64,000 nt of DNA from Phytohabitans maris (GTDB lineage: Bacteria; Actinomycetota; Actinomycetes; Mycobacteriales; Micromonosporaceae): NCBI RefSeq assembly GCF_031085175.1, contig NZ_JAVHUY010000027.1:1-64000 (forward strand), read 5' to 3'. Both the position numbers and the translations under genes were made by a program. Below, one piece after another: positions 26,978 to 34,953 of the stretch. The notes beneath the pieces were generated by a model. It worked only from the letters and a program-made list of their open reading frames with translations, did no database searches and had not been told where the DNA came from. Numbering within the stretch: the first letter of the stretch is position 1; each line of letters starts with the position of its first letter.

Positions 26978-26997
26978 TTGGACCGACCGTCCGGTCT
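26978..26997. promoter_or_regulatory. Island operator D
   Basis: TTGGACCGACCGTCCGGTCT, 18 of 20 bases identical to operator A, lies upstream of the acyl-CoA dehydrogenase operon. Here it is inverted relative to the controlled gene, and TTAGTGT follows in the direction of transcription. Its edge overlaps the stop codon of the upstream LysR gene. Confidence 0.65.
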
Positions 26998-27904
26998 AGC
27001 CCCTGGGCCGGCCCTCCGCGTCGATCGCCTGGAGCAGCGCCGCCGCCGCGCCGGTCAGCCGCCGCCCGCGCGGCCAGACCGCGCGCAGCGTCCGGGCCAG
27101 GGACAGACCCGCCACGGGTACGGCGACCAGCCGCCCCGTCGCCAGCTCCGCCTCCACGGCGTACCGGCTCAGCACGGCCGGTGCGCTGCCGGCCATGGCC
27201 GCGCCCTTCACCGCCGCGTTGGAGCCGAGTGCCAGGTGGGCCGGGACCGGGTCGAGCCCGCGCAGGGCCAGCTCGAGCGTGTCCCGGGTGCCGGAGCCGA
27301 CCTCGCGGACCACGAGCCGGGTACCGGCCAGCTCGCCGGCGAGCAGCGGGCGGCGCCGGCGGGCCCAGGGGTGCCGCGGCGCCACCACGACGATGAGCTC
27401 GTCGTGCCCGACGGTCCGGTGGCCGAGCCCGGGCGGCACCCGCGGCCCCTCGACGAACCCGATGTCGACGCTCTCGTCGACCAGCAGCAGCCGGGCCACC
27501 TCGGTGGAGTTGACCACGGTCAGGCCGACCCGCACGTCCGGCTCGCGCAGCCGGAGCTGGTGCAGCCAGCCGGGCAGCAGCGCCTCGGCGACGGTCATGC
27601 TCGCCGCGATCCGCAGCTGCGCCACCCGCGCCTCGCGCAGCGCCGCCAGGCTCGCCTGGAACTCGTCCGCCGCCGCGAGCAGCCGTACCGACCAGTCGAC
27701 CATCACCCGGCCGTCGTTGGTCAGCGACGAGCCGCGGGGCGTGCGGACCAGCAGCGGCAGCCCCACCCGGCGCTCCAGCGCGCCGAGCCGCTTGGTGGCC
27801 GACGGCTGGGTCATCCCCACCGCCCGGGCGGCCTGGCCCACGCTGCCGAGCTCGGCCACGCGTACCAGCAGCCGCAGCGACTCCAGATCCGGCAGCTGAC
27901 TCAT
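26996..27904 (-). CDS. LysR family regulator beside a sulfate/sulfite exporter gene
   Basis: A 302-residue LysR protein (LRLLVRVAELGSVGQAARAVGMTQPSATKRLGALE at the N-terminus), similar in layout to the CysB/YeiE branch that pairs with YeiH. The ATG at 27904 is chosen; a GTG two codons upstream is possible. It is divergent from the YeiH gene. A 7-3-7 palindrome covers its own start codon, a likely autoregulatory site. The effector may be a sulfur compound, by analogy only. Confidence 0.88.
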   Translation of the reverse strand: MSQLPDLESLRLLVRVAELGSVGQAARAVGMTQPSATKRLGALERRVGLPLLVRTPRGSSLTNDGRVMVDWSVRLLAAADEFQASLAALREARVAQLRIAASMTVAEALLPGWLHQLRLREPDVRVGLTVVNSTEVARLLLVDESVDIGFVEGPRVPPGLGHRTVGHDELIVVVAPRHPWARRRRPLLAGELAGTRLVVREVGSGTRDTLELALRGLDPVPAHLALGSNAAVKGAAMAGSAPAVLSRYAVEAELATGRLVAVPVAGLSLARTLRAVWPRGRRLTGAAAALLQAIDAEGRPRG

Positions 27905-27918
27905 AGCCACAGGCTATG
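27902..27918. promoter_or_regulatory. LysR-type palindrome over the regulator start codon
   Basis: CATAGCC-ACA-GGCTATG is a perfect inverted repeat containing a T-N11-A core, the general form of LysR boxes. The first arm contains the LysR start codon, and the site lies 57 bases before the YeiH start. Confidence 0.6.
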
Positions 27919-27974
27919 GCGTGGCGCGTAAGCAGGGACTACTCACCCCGCGATGATCCACCCAGCCTTGGGGC

Positions 27975-28979
27975 ATGTCCCTGCGCGAGCGGACCGCCGT
28001 GGCCTACCGGGTGCGCTCCACCGCCCCCGGGCTGCTCGTCGCGGCCGGCGCGGCGGCGGCCGGGTACGCGGTGAACCGGCTCGCCAGCCCGGCCAGCCCG
28101 ATGGTGGTCGCGATCGGGCTCGGCATCCTGCTCCGGGCCGCGGGCGGGTACCACGAGCGGCTCCGCGCCGGGCTCGGCATCGCCTCCCGTGCCCTGCTCC
28201 GCACCGGCGTGGTCCTCCTCGGGCTGCAACTCGCCCTCGCGGACATCCGCCGGCTCGGCCTGGGTACCGCCGCCGTCGTGCTGGCCGGCGTGGCCGCCTG
28301 CTTCGTGGCCACCCGCTGGTTCGGCCTGCGCCTCGGGCTGAGCCCGGCCCGCGCGCTGCTGGTCGCCACCGGCGTCTCGATCTGCGGCGCCTCCGCGGTG
28401 GCCGCGATGAACCAGGTCGCCGACGGCGACGAGGAGGACACGGTCACCGCCGTCGCGGTGGTGACCGTGCTCGGCACGCTCTGCCTGGCGCTCATGCCGC
28501 TGCTCGGCCTGCTGCTCGGGCTGGACGAGACCACGCTCGGCCTCTGGACCGGCGCGAGCGTGCACGAGGTCGGCCAGGTCGTCGCGATCGGTGGCATGGC
28601 CGGCACGGCGGCGCTCTCCGCCGCGGTGCTCGTGAAGCTGAGCCGCGTCGCCCTGCTCGCGCCGCTGGTCGCCACCGTCACGCTCGCCCGCCGGCGCGGG
28701 ACCGGCGAGACCGGCCCGCGCCCGCCGATCCTGCCCTGGTTCGTCGCCGGCTTCGTGGTGATGGCCGCCCTGCGGACCAGCGGGCTGGTGCCGGACCCGG
28801 TGCGGCACGCCGCCGCGACCACCTCCAGCCTGCTGCTGGCGATGGCCATGTTCGCGCTCGGCACCGCCGTCGACCTGCGCGGCCTCGCACAGCGCGGTGG
28901 GCGGGCCCTGGTCGCCGGCGCGCTCGGCACGGCGCTGCTGGCCGGCCTCTCGCTGGCCGGCCTCACGCTGACGAACTGA
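27975..28979 (+). CDS. YeiH family putative sulfate/sulfite exporter
   Basis: A 334-residue integral membrane protein with about ten hydrophobic helices and family motifs VVLLGLQLALADI, GVSICGASAVAAMNQV and WTGASVHEVGQVVAIGG. The family (formerly Cons_hypoth698) is annotated as sulfate exporters and is linked to sulfite and sulfonate metabolism in several bacteria. Its position at the edge of an island encoding a thiol dioxygenase suggests removal of sulfite or sulfate formed from the substrate; this is contextual inference. The ATG at 27975 is the natural start. Confidence 0.88.
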   Translation: MSLRERTAVAYRVRSTAPGLLVAAGAAAAGYAVNRLASPASPMVVAIGLGILLRAAGGYHERLRAGLGIASRALLRTGVVLLGLQLALADIRRLGLGTAAVVLAGVAACFVATRWFGLRLGLSPARALLVATGVSICGASAVAAMNQVADGDEEDTVTAVAVVTVLGTLCLALMPLLGLLLGLDETTLGLWTGASVHEVGQVVAIGGMAGTAALSAAVLVKLSRVALLAPLVATVTLARRRGTGETGPRPPILPWFVAGFVVMAALRTSGLVPDPVRHAAATTSSLLLAMAMFALGTAVDLRGLAQRGGRALVAGALGTALLAGLSLAGLTLTN

Positions 28980-29022
28980 CGCCGCGGCGGGTGCTGCCGC
29001 GCGCCCGGGCGGGACGCTGCCG

Positions 29023-29676
29023 CTACGCCGTGCGGCGGGCGAGCAGCGTCGAGTCGGGCACGTCGACCCGTACGCCGTCGCGGGTCAGGGTCCGGGGTCG
29101 CTGCTCGACCACGAGCGGTTCGAAGCCGTCCGGCAGGCCGGGCAGCAGCTCCTCGGCCAGAAACATCGCCCGGCGCTGGCTCGCGCTCATCTGGGCGAAC
29201 ACCTCGGACGGCGAATGGCCGACCACGAGCAGCCGACCGCCCGGTGCCACGGCCTCGGCCAGCCGGCGGGTCACGTCCACCATCCCGCCGTCCGGCGCGT
29301 GCAGGTAGTGGCTGGTGACCAGGTCGTACGACCGGCCGCCGGCCGCGAACGTCCGCGCGTCGACCTGCCACCAGTCGACCCGATCGGCGACCCCGGCCCG
29401 CTCGGCGTGGCGCGCGGCGCGGGCCAGGCCGTTGGCGGAGAAGTCGGCGCCGGTGACCGTCCACCCGTGGCGCGCCAGCCAGATCACGTCGCCGCCCTCG
29501 CCGCAGCCGACGTCCAGGGCGGTACCGGGGGTCAGCCGGCCCGCCTCGGCGACCAGCTGCGGGTTGGCGTTTCCGCTCCAGACCTTCTCCGGACCGGAGT
29601 ACCGCTCGTCCCAGCTCGCCGGCTCGAACATGGCGGCCGCTTCCTCTGCGGTGAGCTGGTGCCCGTGCCCGCTCAT
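29023..29676 (-). CDS. SAM-dependent methyltransferase, class I
   Basis: A 217-residue Rossmann-fold methyltransferase: WDERYSGPEKVWSGNANPQLV, the SAM-binding LDVGCGEGGDVIWLARHGW, and VTGADFSANGLARA. The start region is like that of thiopurine/tellurite-resistance-type methyltransferases. The ATG at 29676 follows an excellent AAGGAGGGCGGCCG. The upstream gap 29677-29896 separates it from the L,D-transpeptidase and should hold its promoter; I see no clear motif there. The substrate is unknown. Confidence 0.87.
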   Translation of the reverse strand: MSGHGHQLTAEEAAAMFEPASWDERYSGPEKVWSGNANPQLVAEAGRLTPGTALDVGCGEGGDVIWLARHGWTVTGADFSANGLARAARHAERAGVADRVDWWQVDARTFAAGGRSYDLVTSHYLHAPDGGMVDVTRRLAEAVAPGGRLLVVGHSPSEVFAQMSASQRRAMFLAEELLPGLPDGFEPLVVEQRPRTLTRDGVRVDVPDSTLLARRTA

Positions 29677-29896
29677 CGGCCGCCCTCCTTCCGGTGGGTG
29701 GCGACGGCGTTGTCCACGCCCAGGTCCGGTGACTCGTCGATCTCCATGCCGACCAGCGTCCCGAACGCCGCCGCATCCGGCAAACAACCTTGCCACTTCG
29801 GCAAACCGGCACTGGCGGCCACCACCGGTCGCGGCCGGCAAGAACACCGTCGCGGGGCGGCTCGGTGGCGCCTAGGGCGGAGTGGACGGTCCTCGG

Positions 29897-31156
29897 TCAG
29901 CCGCCGGTGCCGGAGGGGACCGGGGTGGGCGAGCCGGCGGCCGCGTGCGGTCGCTGGGCCGGGGCCGGTCGAAGCCCGGCCGGCACGGGCAGGGCGCTGC
30001 CCTTGACGAAGTCGTCCCAGCTCACGTTCCAGGCGGTCCAGCCGTTGCCCGGCTCCAGTTTCACCTCGGTGCCCTTGACGGTGACCAGGTCGCCGACCTG
30101 GGTGACGCCCATCAGCCAGTTGGCGGCGGCGGCGGAGATGTTGGTACAGCCGTGGGAGACGTTGCGGTTGCCCTGGTCCCCTTCGGACCATGGCGCCCCG
30201 TGGATGAACTCGCCGCCCCAGGTGAGCCGCTGGGCGTCGGCGACGTCGACCACGTAGCCGCCGTCCGGCTCGCCGCGGGTGTCGAAGGTCGTGAAGTCGT
30301 GCTTCTCCATGATCACCATCTTGCCGCTGGAGGTCGGCGTGCTCGGCTTGCCGAGGCTGACCGGGATCTTGCGGAGCAGCTTGCCGTCACGCCGCACCGA
30401 CATCTGCTTCGTGGCGTTGTCGATCTCCAGGGCCACCTGGCGGCCGACCTTCGCGGTGGCGGTGCGGTCGACGTCTCCGACCCGCCCCTTCCCGATGGGC
30501 AGCCCCTGCAGGCCGGCGCGGACGCTGATCGTCGTGCCGGGCCGCCAGAAGTCGGGCGCCCGGTAGTAGACCTGGCTGCCGTCGGGCACCCACGACCAGG
30601 CCCCGGGCTGCGCGGGATTCGTCTTCACGAACAACCGGCGCTGTACATCCGCCCTGTCCTGCTTGGCGATGGGCGGGTCGAATGCGACGGTGACCGGCAT
30701 CGCGGTGCCGTACGTGCGGCCGTCGGAGAAGTACAACGTGCTGGTGATCGCCGGTTTGGTCGACTTCGCCAGCGTGGTGAACGTCGTCTTCCGCGTGACG
30801 GTCTTTCCGGAGTCGCCGGTAGCGGTCACCTCGGCGGTATAGGTACGCCGGGGCTGCAACGGCTTGTTCGGCACCCAGGCCGACGCGTCCTCCCGGGGCT
30901 CCGCCTTGACCTCGGCGCCCTTGTCGTCCGTGATCCGCACGGCGGTGACCCGCCCGCCCTTGACGGCGGTGCCCACCTCGGCGCTGACCGGCACGTCACG
31001 GGCCTGGTCGGCGGGTGTCACGAGCAGTTCCACCGGCGCCGCCCGCTCCCCGGCCGGCCGGTCGTCCGGCTTGCGGTCGGCGGTGCACGCGACGAGGACC
31101 AACGGCGCGGCCGTGATGGCTACGGACAGCAGGCTCGATCGCCACCTCAATCCCAT
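29897..31156 (-). CDS. L,D-transpeptidase lipoprotein (Ig-like plus YkuD domains)
   Basis: A 419-residue cell-wall enzyme. The signal peptide ends in LVLVAC (Cys24), indicating a lipoprotein. An Ig-like region spans about 40-240 and a YkuD domain about 240-365. FIHGAPW and SHGCTNIS carry the catalytic His and Cys337. The Pro/Ala-rich tail may span the wall. It makes 3-3 cross-links in peptidoglycan, as LdtMt2-type enzymes do. The ATG at 31156 is preceded by GGGGGAG. Confidence 0.93.
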   Translation of the reverse strand: MGLRWRSSLLSVAITAAPLVLVACTADRKPDDRPAGERAAPVELLVTPADQARDVPVSAEVGTAVKGGRVTAVRITDDKGAEVKAEPREDASAWVPNKPLQPRRTYTAEVTATGDSGKTVTRKTTFTTLAKSTKPAITSTLYFSDGRTYGTAMPVTVAFDPPIAKQDRADVQRRLFVKTNPAQPGAWSWVPDGSQVYYRAPDFWRPGTTISVRAGLQGLPIGKGRVGDVDRTATAKVGRQVALEIDNATKQMSVRRDGKLLRKIPVSLGKPSTPTSSGKMVIMEKHDFTTFDTRGEPDGGYVVDVADAQRLTWGGEFIHGAPWSEGDQGNRNVSHGCTNISAAAANWLMGVTQVGDLVTVKGTEVKLEPGNGWTAWNVSWDDFVKGSALPVPAGLRPAPAQRPHAAAGSPTPVPSGTGG

Positions 31157-31623
31157 GACGCTCCCCCGTTTGTGTGGCTTCCGTGCAACACATTCTCCGC
31201 TGTTGCGGGACGCCCGTCGCAGTTTCTACGAGCATTCGTGAACGCGAATGCGACCTACTTTTCCGGCGATGCGCGCGACGGCGGAAAACGCGCCGTCGAG
31301 CCCACTCCGCTCCCGACCGTGCCCATGCGGCCAGATGTGTCCGCTCGCGTTCTCGCCGTCCCGCCCGTACCCGGATGGGGTGTGCCGGGCTTTTCGCGGG
31401 AAGCCGCGGCGGCGCGGCGGCGCGTGCCGCCCCACCGGGCCGGCGCTGTTCCCGCGCGGCGGGCGGTCCGGACGACGCCACCCGGCGCCCCGGACCAGCG
31501 GCGTGCTTCGCCGCGCGCGCGATTTCCCGACTGGTGCGGCCGGGGCGAGGCGAGGATGAGCGGGCCGGCGCCTCGGCCGCGGAGGTCGTGGTCACGGCCT
31601 CGGGTGAGCCTCCGGACGCGGTC
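31157..31623. other. Non-coding divergent region with a 7-6-7 inverted repeat
   Basis: No convincing gene lies in this stretch of nearly 470 bases between divergent genes; its reading frames lack family similarity and ribosome sites. GCATTCG at 31232-31238 pairs with CGAATGC at 31245-31251 across six bases, a possible operator for the transpeptidase. The rest is GC-rich without evident motifs. Confidence 0.5.
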
Positions 31624-31629
31624 TATAGT
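31624..31629 (+). promoter_or_regulatory. -10 element of a leaderless promoter
   Basis: TATAGT stands eight bases before the GTG at 31637, so transcription should begin at or within a base of the start codon. No ribosome-binding site is present, consistent with leaderless translation. No clear -35 is visible. Confidence 0.6.
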
Positions 31630-31636
31630 GGACCGC

Positions 31637-32560
31637 GTGCTGGGGGTCATCGCGGCCGCGCTCGGCGGGCCTGAGGTGCTACAAGTGACCGAGCTGCCCG
31701 AGCCCGAGGCGCGGCCCGGTCAGGTGGTCGTCCGGATCCGCGCGGTTTGCGTGCATCCGGCCGACGTCGCCGCCACCACCGGGCAGATCCCGCGCGGACC
31801 GGTGCGGCCGCCGTTTCTGCCCGGGTGGGACATCGCCGGCGAGGTGGCCTCGGTCGGCGCCGGCACGGCGGACTTCCAGGTGGGTGACCGCGTCGTCGGC
31901 ATGATCCCGTGGTACCTGACCCGCGGCGCGCCCGGTGGCTACGCCGAGTTCGTGGCCGCCGACGTCGACTGGCTGGTGCCGCTGCCGGACGGCCTCGACT
32001 TCGCGCCCGCCGCCACGGTGCCGCTCAACGCCCAGACCGCCCACCAGGGGCTGGCGCTGCTCTCGTCCGACCTGCTGCCCGGCGACAGCCTCCTGGTCAC
32101 CGGCGCCAGTGGCGGTGTCGGCGGTTTCGTCACCCAGCTCGCCGCCCAGGGCGGCTACCGGGTCCTGGCCCAGGCCACCACCGGCGACGAGGAGTGGGTG
32201 CGCGGTCTCGGCCCCCAGGAGGTGGTCCCCCGCTCCGCCGCGCTGGCCCGGGTCGGGCCGGTGGCCGCGGTGTTCGACGCGGTCCCCCTCGGCGAAGCGG
32301 CGGGCGCGGCCGTCCAGGACCGGGGCGTCGTGGTCGCCACCCGCCCGACTCCGGCGATCGACTCGCGCCGCGGCGTGCGCCAGGACCTGCAGCTCATCAA
32401 GCACGACCGGAAGCTGCTGGCCGAGCTGGTGGAGCAGGTGGCGGCCGGCAAGCTCCGCACCCGCGTGGCGGCCACCATGCCGCTGACCGAGGCGGCCGAC
32501 GCGCACCGGCGGGTGCTGGCCGGCGGCGTACCCGGAAAGATCGTGCTGACCCCTGCCTGA
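31637..32560 (+). CDS. Quinone oxidoreductase-like NADPH dehydrogenase (MDR superfamily)
   Basis: A 307-residue medium-chain dehydrogenase/reductase without the structural zinc cysteines, as in quinone oxidoreductases. The catalytic domain contains PFLPGWDIAGEVASVGAG and the Rossmann segment LLVTGASGGVGGFVTQLA. It probably reduces quinones or enones with NADPH. GTG at 31637 is chosen from the leaderless promoter; GTG at 31628 is an alternative inside the -10. The GNAT gene follows after seven bases. Confidence 0.85.
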   Translation: MLGVIAAALGGPEVLQVTELPEPEARPGQVVVRIRAVCVHPADVAATTGQIPRGPVRPPFLPGWDIAGEVASVGAGTADFQVGDRVVGMIPWYLTRGAPGGYAEFVAADVDWLVPLPDGLDFAPAATVPLNAQTAHQGLALLSSDLLPGDSLLVTGASGGVGGFVTQLAAQGGYRVLAQATTGDEEWVRGLGPQEVVPRSAALARVGPVAAVFDAVPLGEAAGAAVQDRGVVVATRPTPAIDSRRGVRQDLQLIKHDRKLLAELVEQVAAGKLRTRVAATMPLTEAADAHRRVLAGGVPGKIVLTPA

Positions 32561-32567
32561 CCACGTT

Positions 32568-33065
32568 GTGAGGATCCGGCCCATGCGCCCCGGCGACGCG
32601 GCGGCGGTGTTGTGCATCTACCAGGCCGGCATAGACAGCGGTCACGCCTCGTTCGAGTCGGTGGCCCCGTCGTGGGCGGCGTTCGACGCCGGCAAGCTGC
32701 CCGAGCACCGCCACGTGGCGGTGGACGACCACGACACCGTGCTCGGCTGGGTGACCGTCTCCCCGGTCTCGACCCGCGCGGTGTACGCCGGCGTCGTCGA
32801 GCACTCCGTGTACGTCGACCCGGCCGCCCAGCGGCTGGGTGTCGGCCGGGCCCTCCTGGAGGCGCTGATCGCCTCCACCGAGGCGGCCGGCATCTGGACC
32901 ATCCAGTCCGGCATCTTCCCGGAGAACACCGCCAGCCTCGCCCTGCACCAGCGGGTCGGCTTCCGCGTGGTCGGCATCCGCGAGCGGGTCGGCCGGCACG
33001 CCGTCCACGGCCACCGGTGGCGCGACGTCGTGTTCGTCGAACGCCGCAGCCCACACGTCGCCTGA
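32568..33065 (+). CDS. GNAT N-acetyltransferase, phosphinothricin-acetyltransferase-like
   Basis: A 165-residue GNAT: IRPMRPGDAAAVLCIYQAGI at the N-terminus, then GWVTVSPVSTRAVYAGVVEHSVYV and the acetyl-CoA loop QRLGVGRALLEALI, with HQRVGFRVVGIRERVGR near the end. This arrangement is typical of the Pat/YncA group acting on phosphinothricin, methionine sulfone or similar amino acids; the actual substrate is unknown. GTG at 32568 lies seven bases after the oxidoreductase stop, suggesting cotranscription. Confidence 0.88.
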   Translation: MRIRPMRPGDAAAVLCIYQAGIDSGHASFESVAPSWAAFDAGKLPEHRHVAVDDHDTVLGWVTVSPVSTRAVYAGVVEHSVYVDPAAQRLGVGRALLEALIASTEAAGIWTIQSGIFPENTASLALHQRVGFRVVGIRERVGRHAVHGHRWRDVVFVERRSPHVA

Positions 33066-33089
33066 ACGCGCGGATCCCGCCGGCCCGGC

Positions 33090-33992
33090 TCACCGGGACG
33101 ACCGTGGAGCCTCGCTTTCCGCGGGGAGGCCGACGAGCCGGGCGCTCTCGCGCCACAGGCGTTCGACGCGCTCCGGTGCGGTGGTGTGCGGCGCGGTCCG
33201 GACGGCCCGGCGCTTGACGAAGAACCTGCCCGTCACGCCCTCGACCGCGGTGCTCGTCGCCAGCCACAGTGGAGTGTCGGCGCCGGTGGCGGGCCCGGCC
33301 GAGAAGAGGCCGCAGAGCGCGCCGAACGCCTTCAGCGCGCCGCGCGCCTCCCGGCCGAGCCCGCCGCCCTTGATGATTCCCGGATGCGCGCCGTTCACGG
33401 TCGTGCCGGTGCCGGCGAGCCGGGACGCCAGCGCGTACACGAACATCGCGTTCATGTTCTTGGTGCGCGCGTAGGCGACGAAGGGGCGGAAGCTGGGCGG
33501 CCAGCCGAGTCCACGTCCGGCCTCCAGGTTGAGGTCGTCGAAGTCGACCGGGACGCGGGCGAGCCCGCGCGGGGACGCCCCGACGACGACGAACCGGCGG
33601 GGCCGGCCCGCCGGGCGTTCGGCGAGGCGGCGCAGCAGCAGGTACGGGGCGAGGTGGTTGGTCACGAGCGCCCGGTGGAAGCCGTCGGGAGTACGGTCGT
33701 CGAGCGGGGCGATGACCGCGGCGTTGCTCACCACGATCGACGGCGCGCGGTCGGCGAGCCGGTCCGCGAGCGCCCGCACCTCGGCGAGGTCGGCCAGGTC
33801 GACCGGCTCGACCTCCAGGTCGGCTCCCGGGACGGCGGCGCGGATGCGTTCCCGCGCCAGGTCCAGCCGGGCGCGGTCGCGGGCGACGAGGACGACCGTC
33901 GCGCCGGTGCGGGCCAGACCGGCGGCGATCCGCTCGCCGATCCCACCGCTGGCGCCCGTGACGACGGCGAGTTCGCTCTTCGGTGTTCGCAT
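33090..33992 (-). CDS. Short-chain dehydrogenase, retinol-dehydrogenase-like
   Basis: A 300-residue SDR with TGASGGIG, a VSNAAV motif and YARTKNMNAMF supplying the active-site Tyr and Lys. It belongs to the divergent group related to WWOX and retinol dehydrogenases. The ATG at 33992 faces the XRE regulator across 85 bases containing a palindrome. Actinobacteria commonly pair such SDRs with MmyB-like regulators, so local repression is likely. The substrate is unknown. Confidence 0.85.
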   Translation of the reverse strand: MRTPKSELAVVTGASGGIGERIAAGLARTGATVVLVARDRARLDLARERIRAAVPGADLEVEPVDLADLAEVRALADRLADRAPSIVVSNAAVIAPLDDRTPDGFHRALVTNHLAPYLLLRRLAERPAGRPRRFVVVGASPRGLARVPVDFDDLNLEAGRGLGWPPSFRPFVAYARTKNMNAMFVYALASRLAGTGTTVNGAHPGIIKGGGLGREARGALKAFGALCGLFSAGPATGADTPLWLATSTAVEGVTGRFFVKRRAVRTAPHTTAPERVERLWRESARLVGLPAESEAPRSSR

Positions 33993-34027
33993 GCCTCCAC
34001 GGTCCGGCAAGCCGGTCGACGGTCCCA

Positions 34028-34042
34028 GGTACCAGCGGTACC
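34028..34042. promoter_or_regulatory. Palindromic operator candidate GGTACC-AGC-GGTACC
   Basis: A perfect 6-3-6 inverted repeat in the 85-base region between the divergent SDR and XRE genes. It suits control of both by the XRE/MmyB-like protein. Confidence 0.6.
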
Positions 34043-34077
34043 ACCCGGTCGCCGCGGCGAGGTGCGATCCTCGGGTC

Positions 34078-34953
34078 ATGGCAACCGGTGAGCTCGCCCG
34101 GGCGTTGCGGTCGTGGCGCGACCGGGTCAGCCCGTCCGACGTCGGGCTCCCCGACGCCGGGCCGCGGCGCACCGCCGGACTGCGCCGCGAGGAGCTGGCC
34201 GCCCTCGCCGGCGTCTCGGTCGACTACCTCGTCCGGCTCGAGCAGGGCCGGGCGCGAAACCCGTCGACCCAGGTGCTCGCCGCGCTCGCCCGCGCGCTGC
34301 GCCTCTCGCCCGCCGAACGCGACCTGCTCTACCGCGCCGCCGGGGCCCAGCCGCCCGCCGCCGGCGTCGTGCCCCGGCACATCGGCCCGGGCACCGCCCG
34401 CATCCTCGACCGGCTCGCCGACACCCCGGTCGCGGTCTTCACCGCGAGCTGGGACCTCGTCCACGCCAACCCGCTCTGGAACGCCCTGCTCGGAATCGCC
34501 GAAACCGGCTCCGCCCGCTCCGGCAACCTCGTGTGGCGGCACTTCACCGGCGTGCCGAGCCCGGTCGTGCACACCGCGGAGGAGCACGACCGGTTCGGCC
34601 GGGAGCTGGTCGGCGACCTCCGCGGCGCGATCGCCAGGTACCCGGACGACCGCGACCTCGCGGCCCTCGTGGCCGAACTGCGCGAGACCAGCACGGCGTT
34701 CGCGCAGCGGTGGGACGACTTCGCGGTCCTGCCCCGGACGGCCGGGCGCAAGACGGTCCACAGCCCGGCGGTCGGCCTGGTCACCCTCGACTGCGACGTG
34801 CTGGCGACCCTGGACTCGGATCTCCGGATCATCGTCTACACCGCCCGCCCGCACAGCGAGGACGCGAGCAAGCTCGACCTGCTCCGCGTCACCGGCCACG
34901 GCCAGGCCGGATGGCGTCCCGGAAGCGGCGCGCCGGCTACTGGCCGACCTTGA
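34078..34953 (+). CDS. XRE family regulator with MmyB-like ligand domain
   Basis: A 291-residue regulator. The N-terminal helix-turn-helix (LRREELAALAGVSVDYLVRLEQGRARNPS) is followed by the MmyB-like domain (PVAVFTASWDLVHANPLWNALLG), which in studied homologues binds fatty-acid-like ligands. The ATG at 34078 is chosen; longer frames run into the SDR gene. Its 3' end overlaps the convergent transporter gene by 17 bases. It probably represses the divergent SDR through the GGTACC palindrome. Confidence 0.9.
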   Translation: MATGELARALRSWRDRVSPSDVGLPDAGPRRTAGLRREELAALAGVSVDYLVRLEQGRARNPSTQVLAALARALRLSPAERDLLYRAAGAQPPAAGVVPRHIGPGTARILDRLADTPVAVFTASWDLVHANPLWNALLGIAETGSARSGNLVWRHFTGVPSPVVHTAEEHDRFGRELVGDLRGAIARYPDDRDLAALVAELRETSTAFAQRWDDFAVLPRTAGRKTVHSPAVGLVTLDCDVLATLDSDLRIIVYTARPHSEDASKLDLLRVTGHGQAGWRPGSGAPATGRP

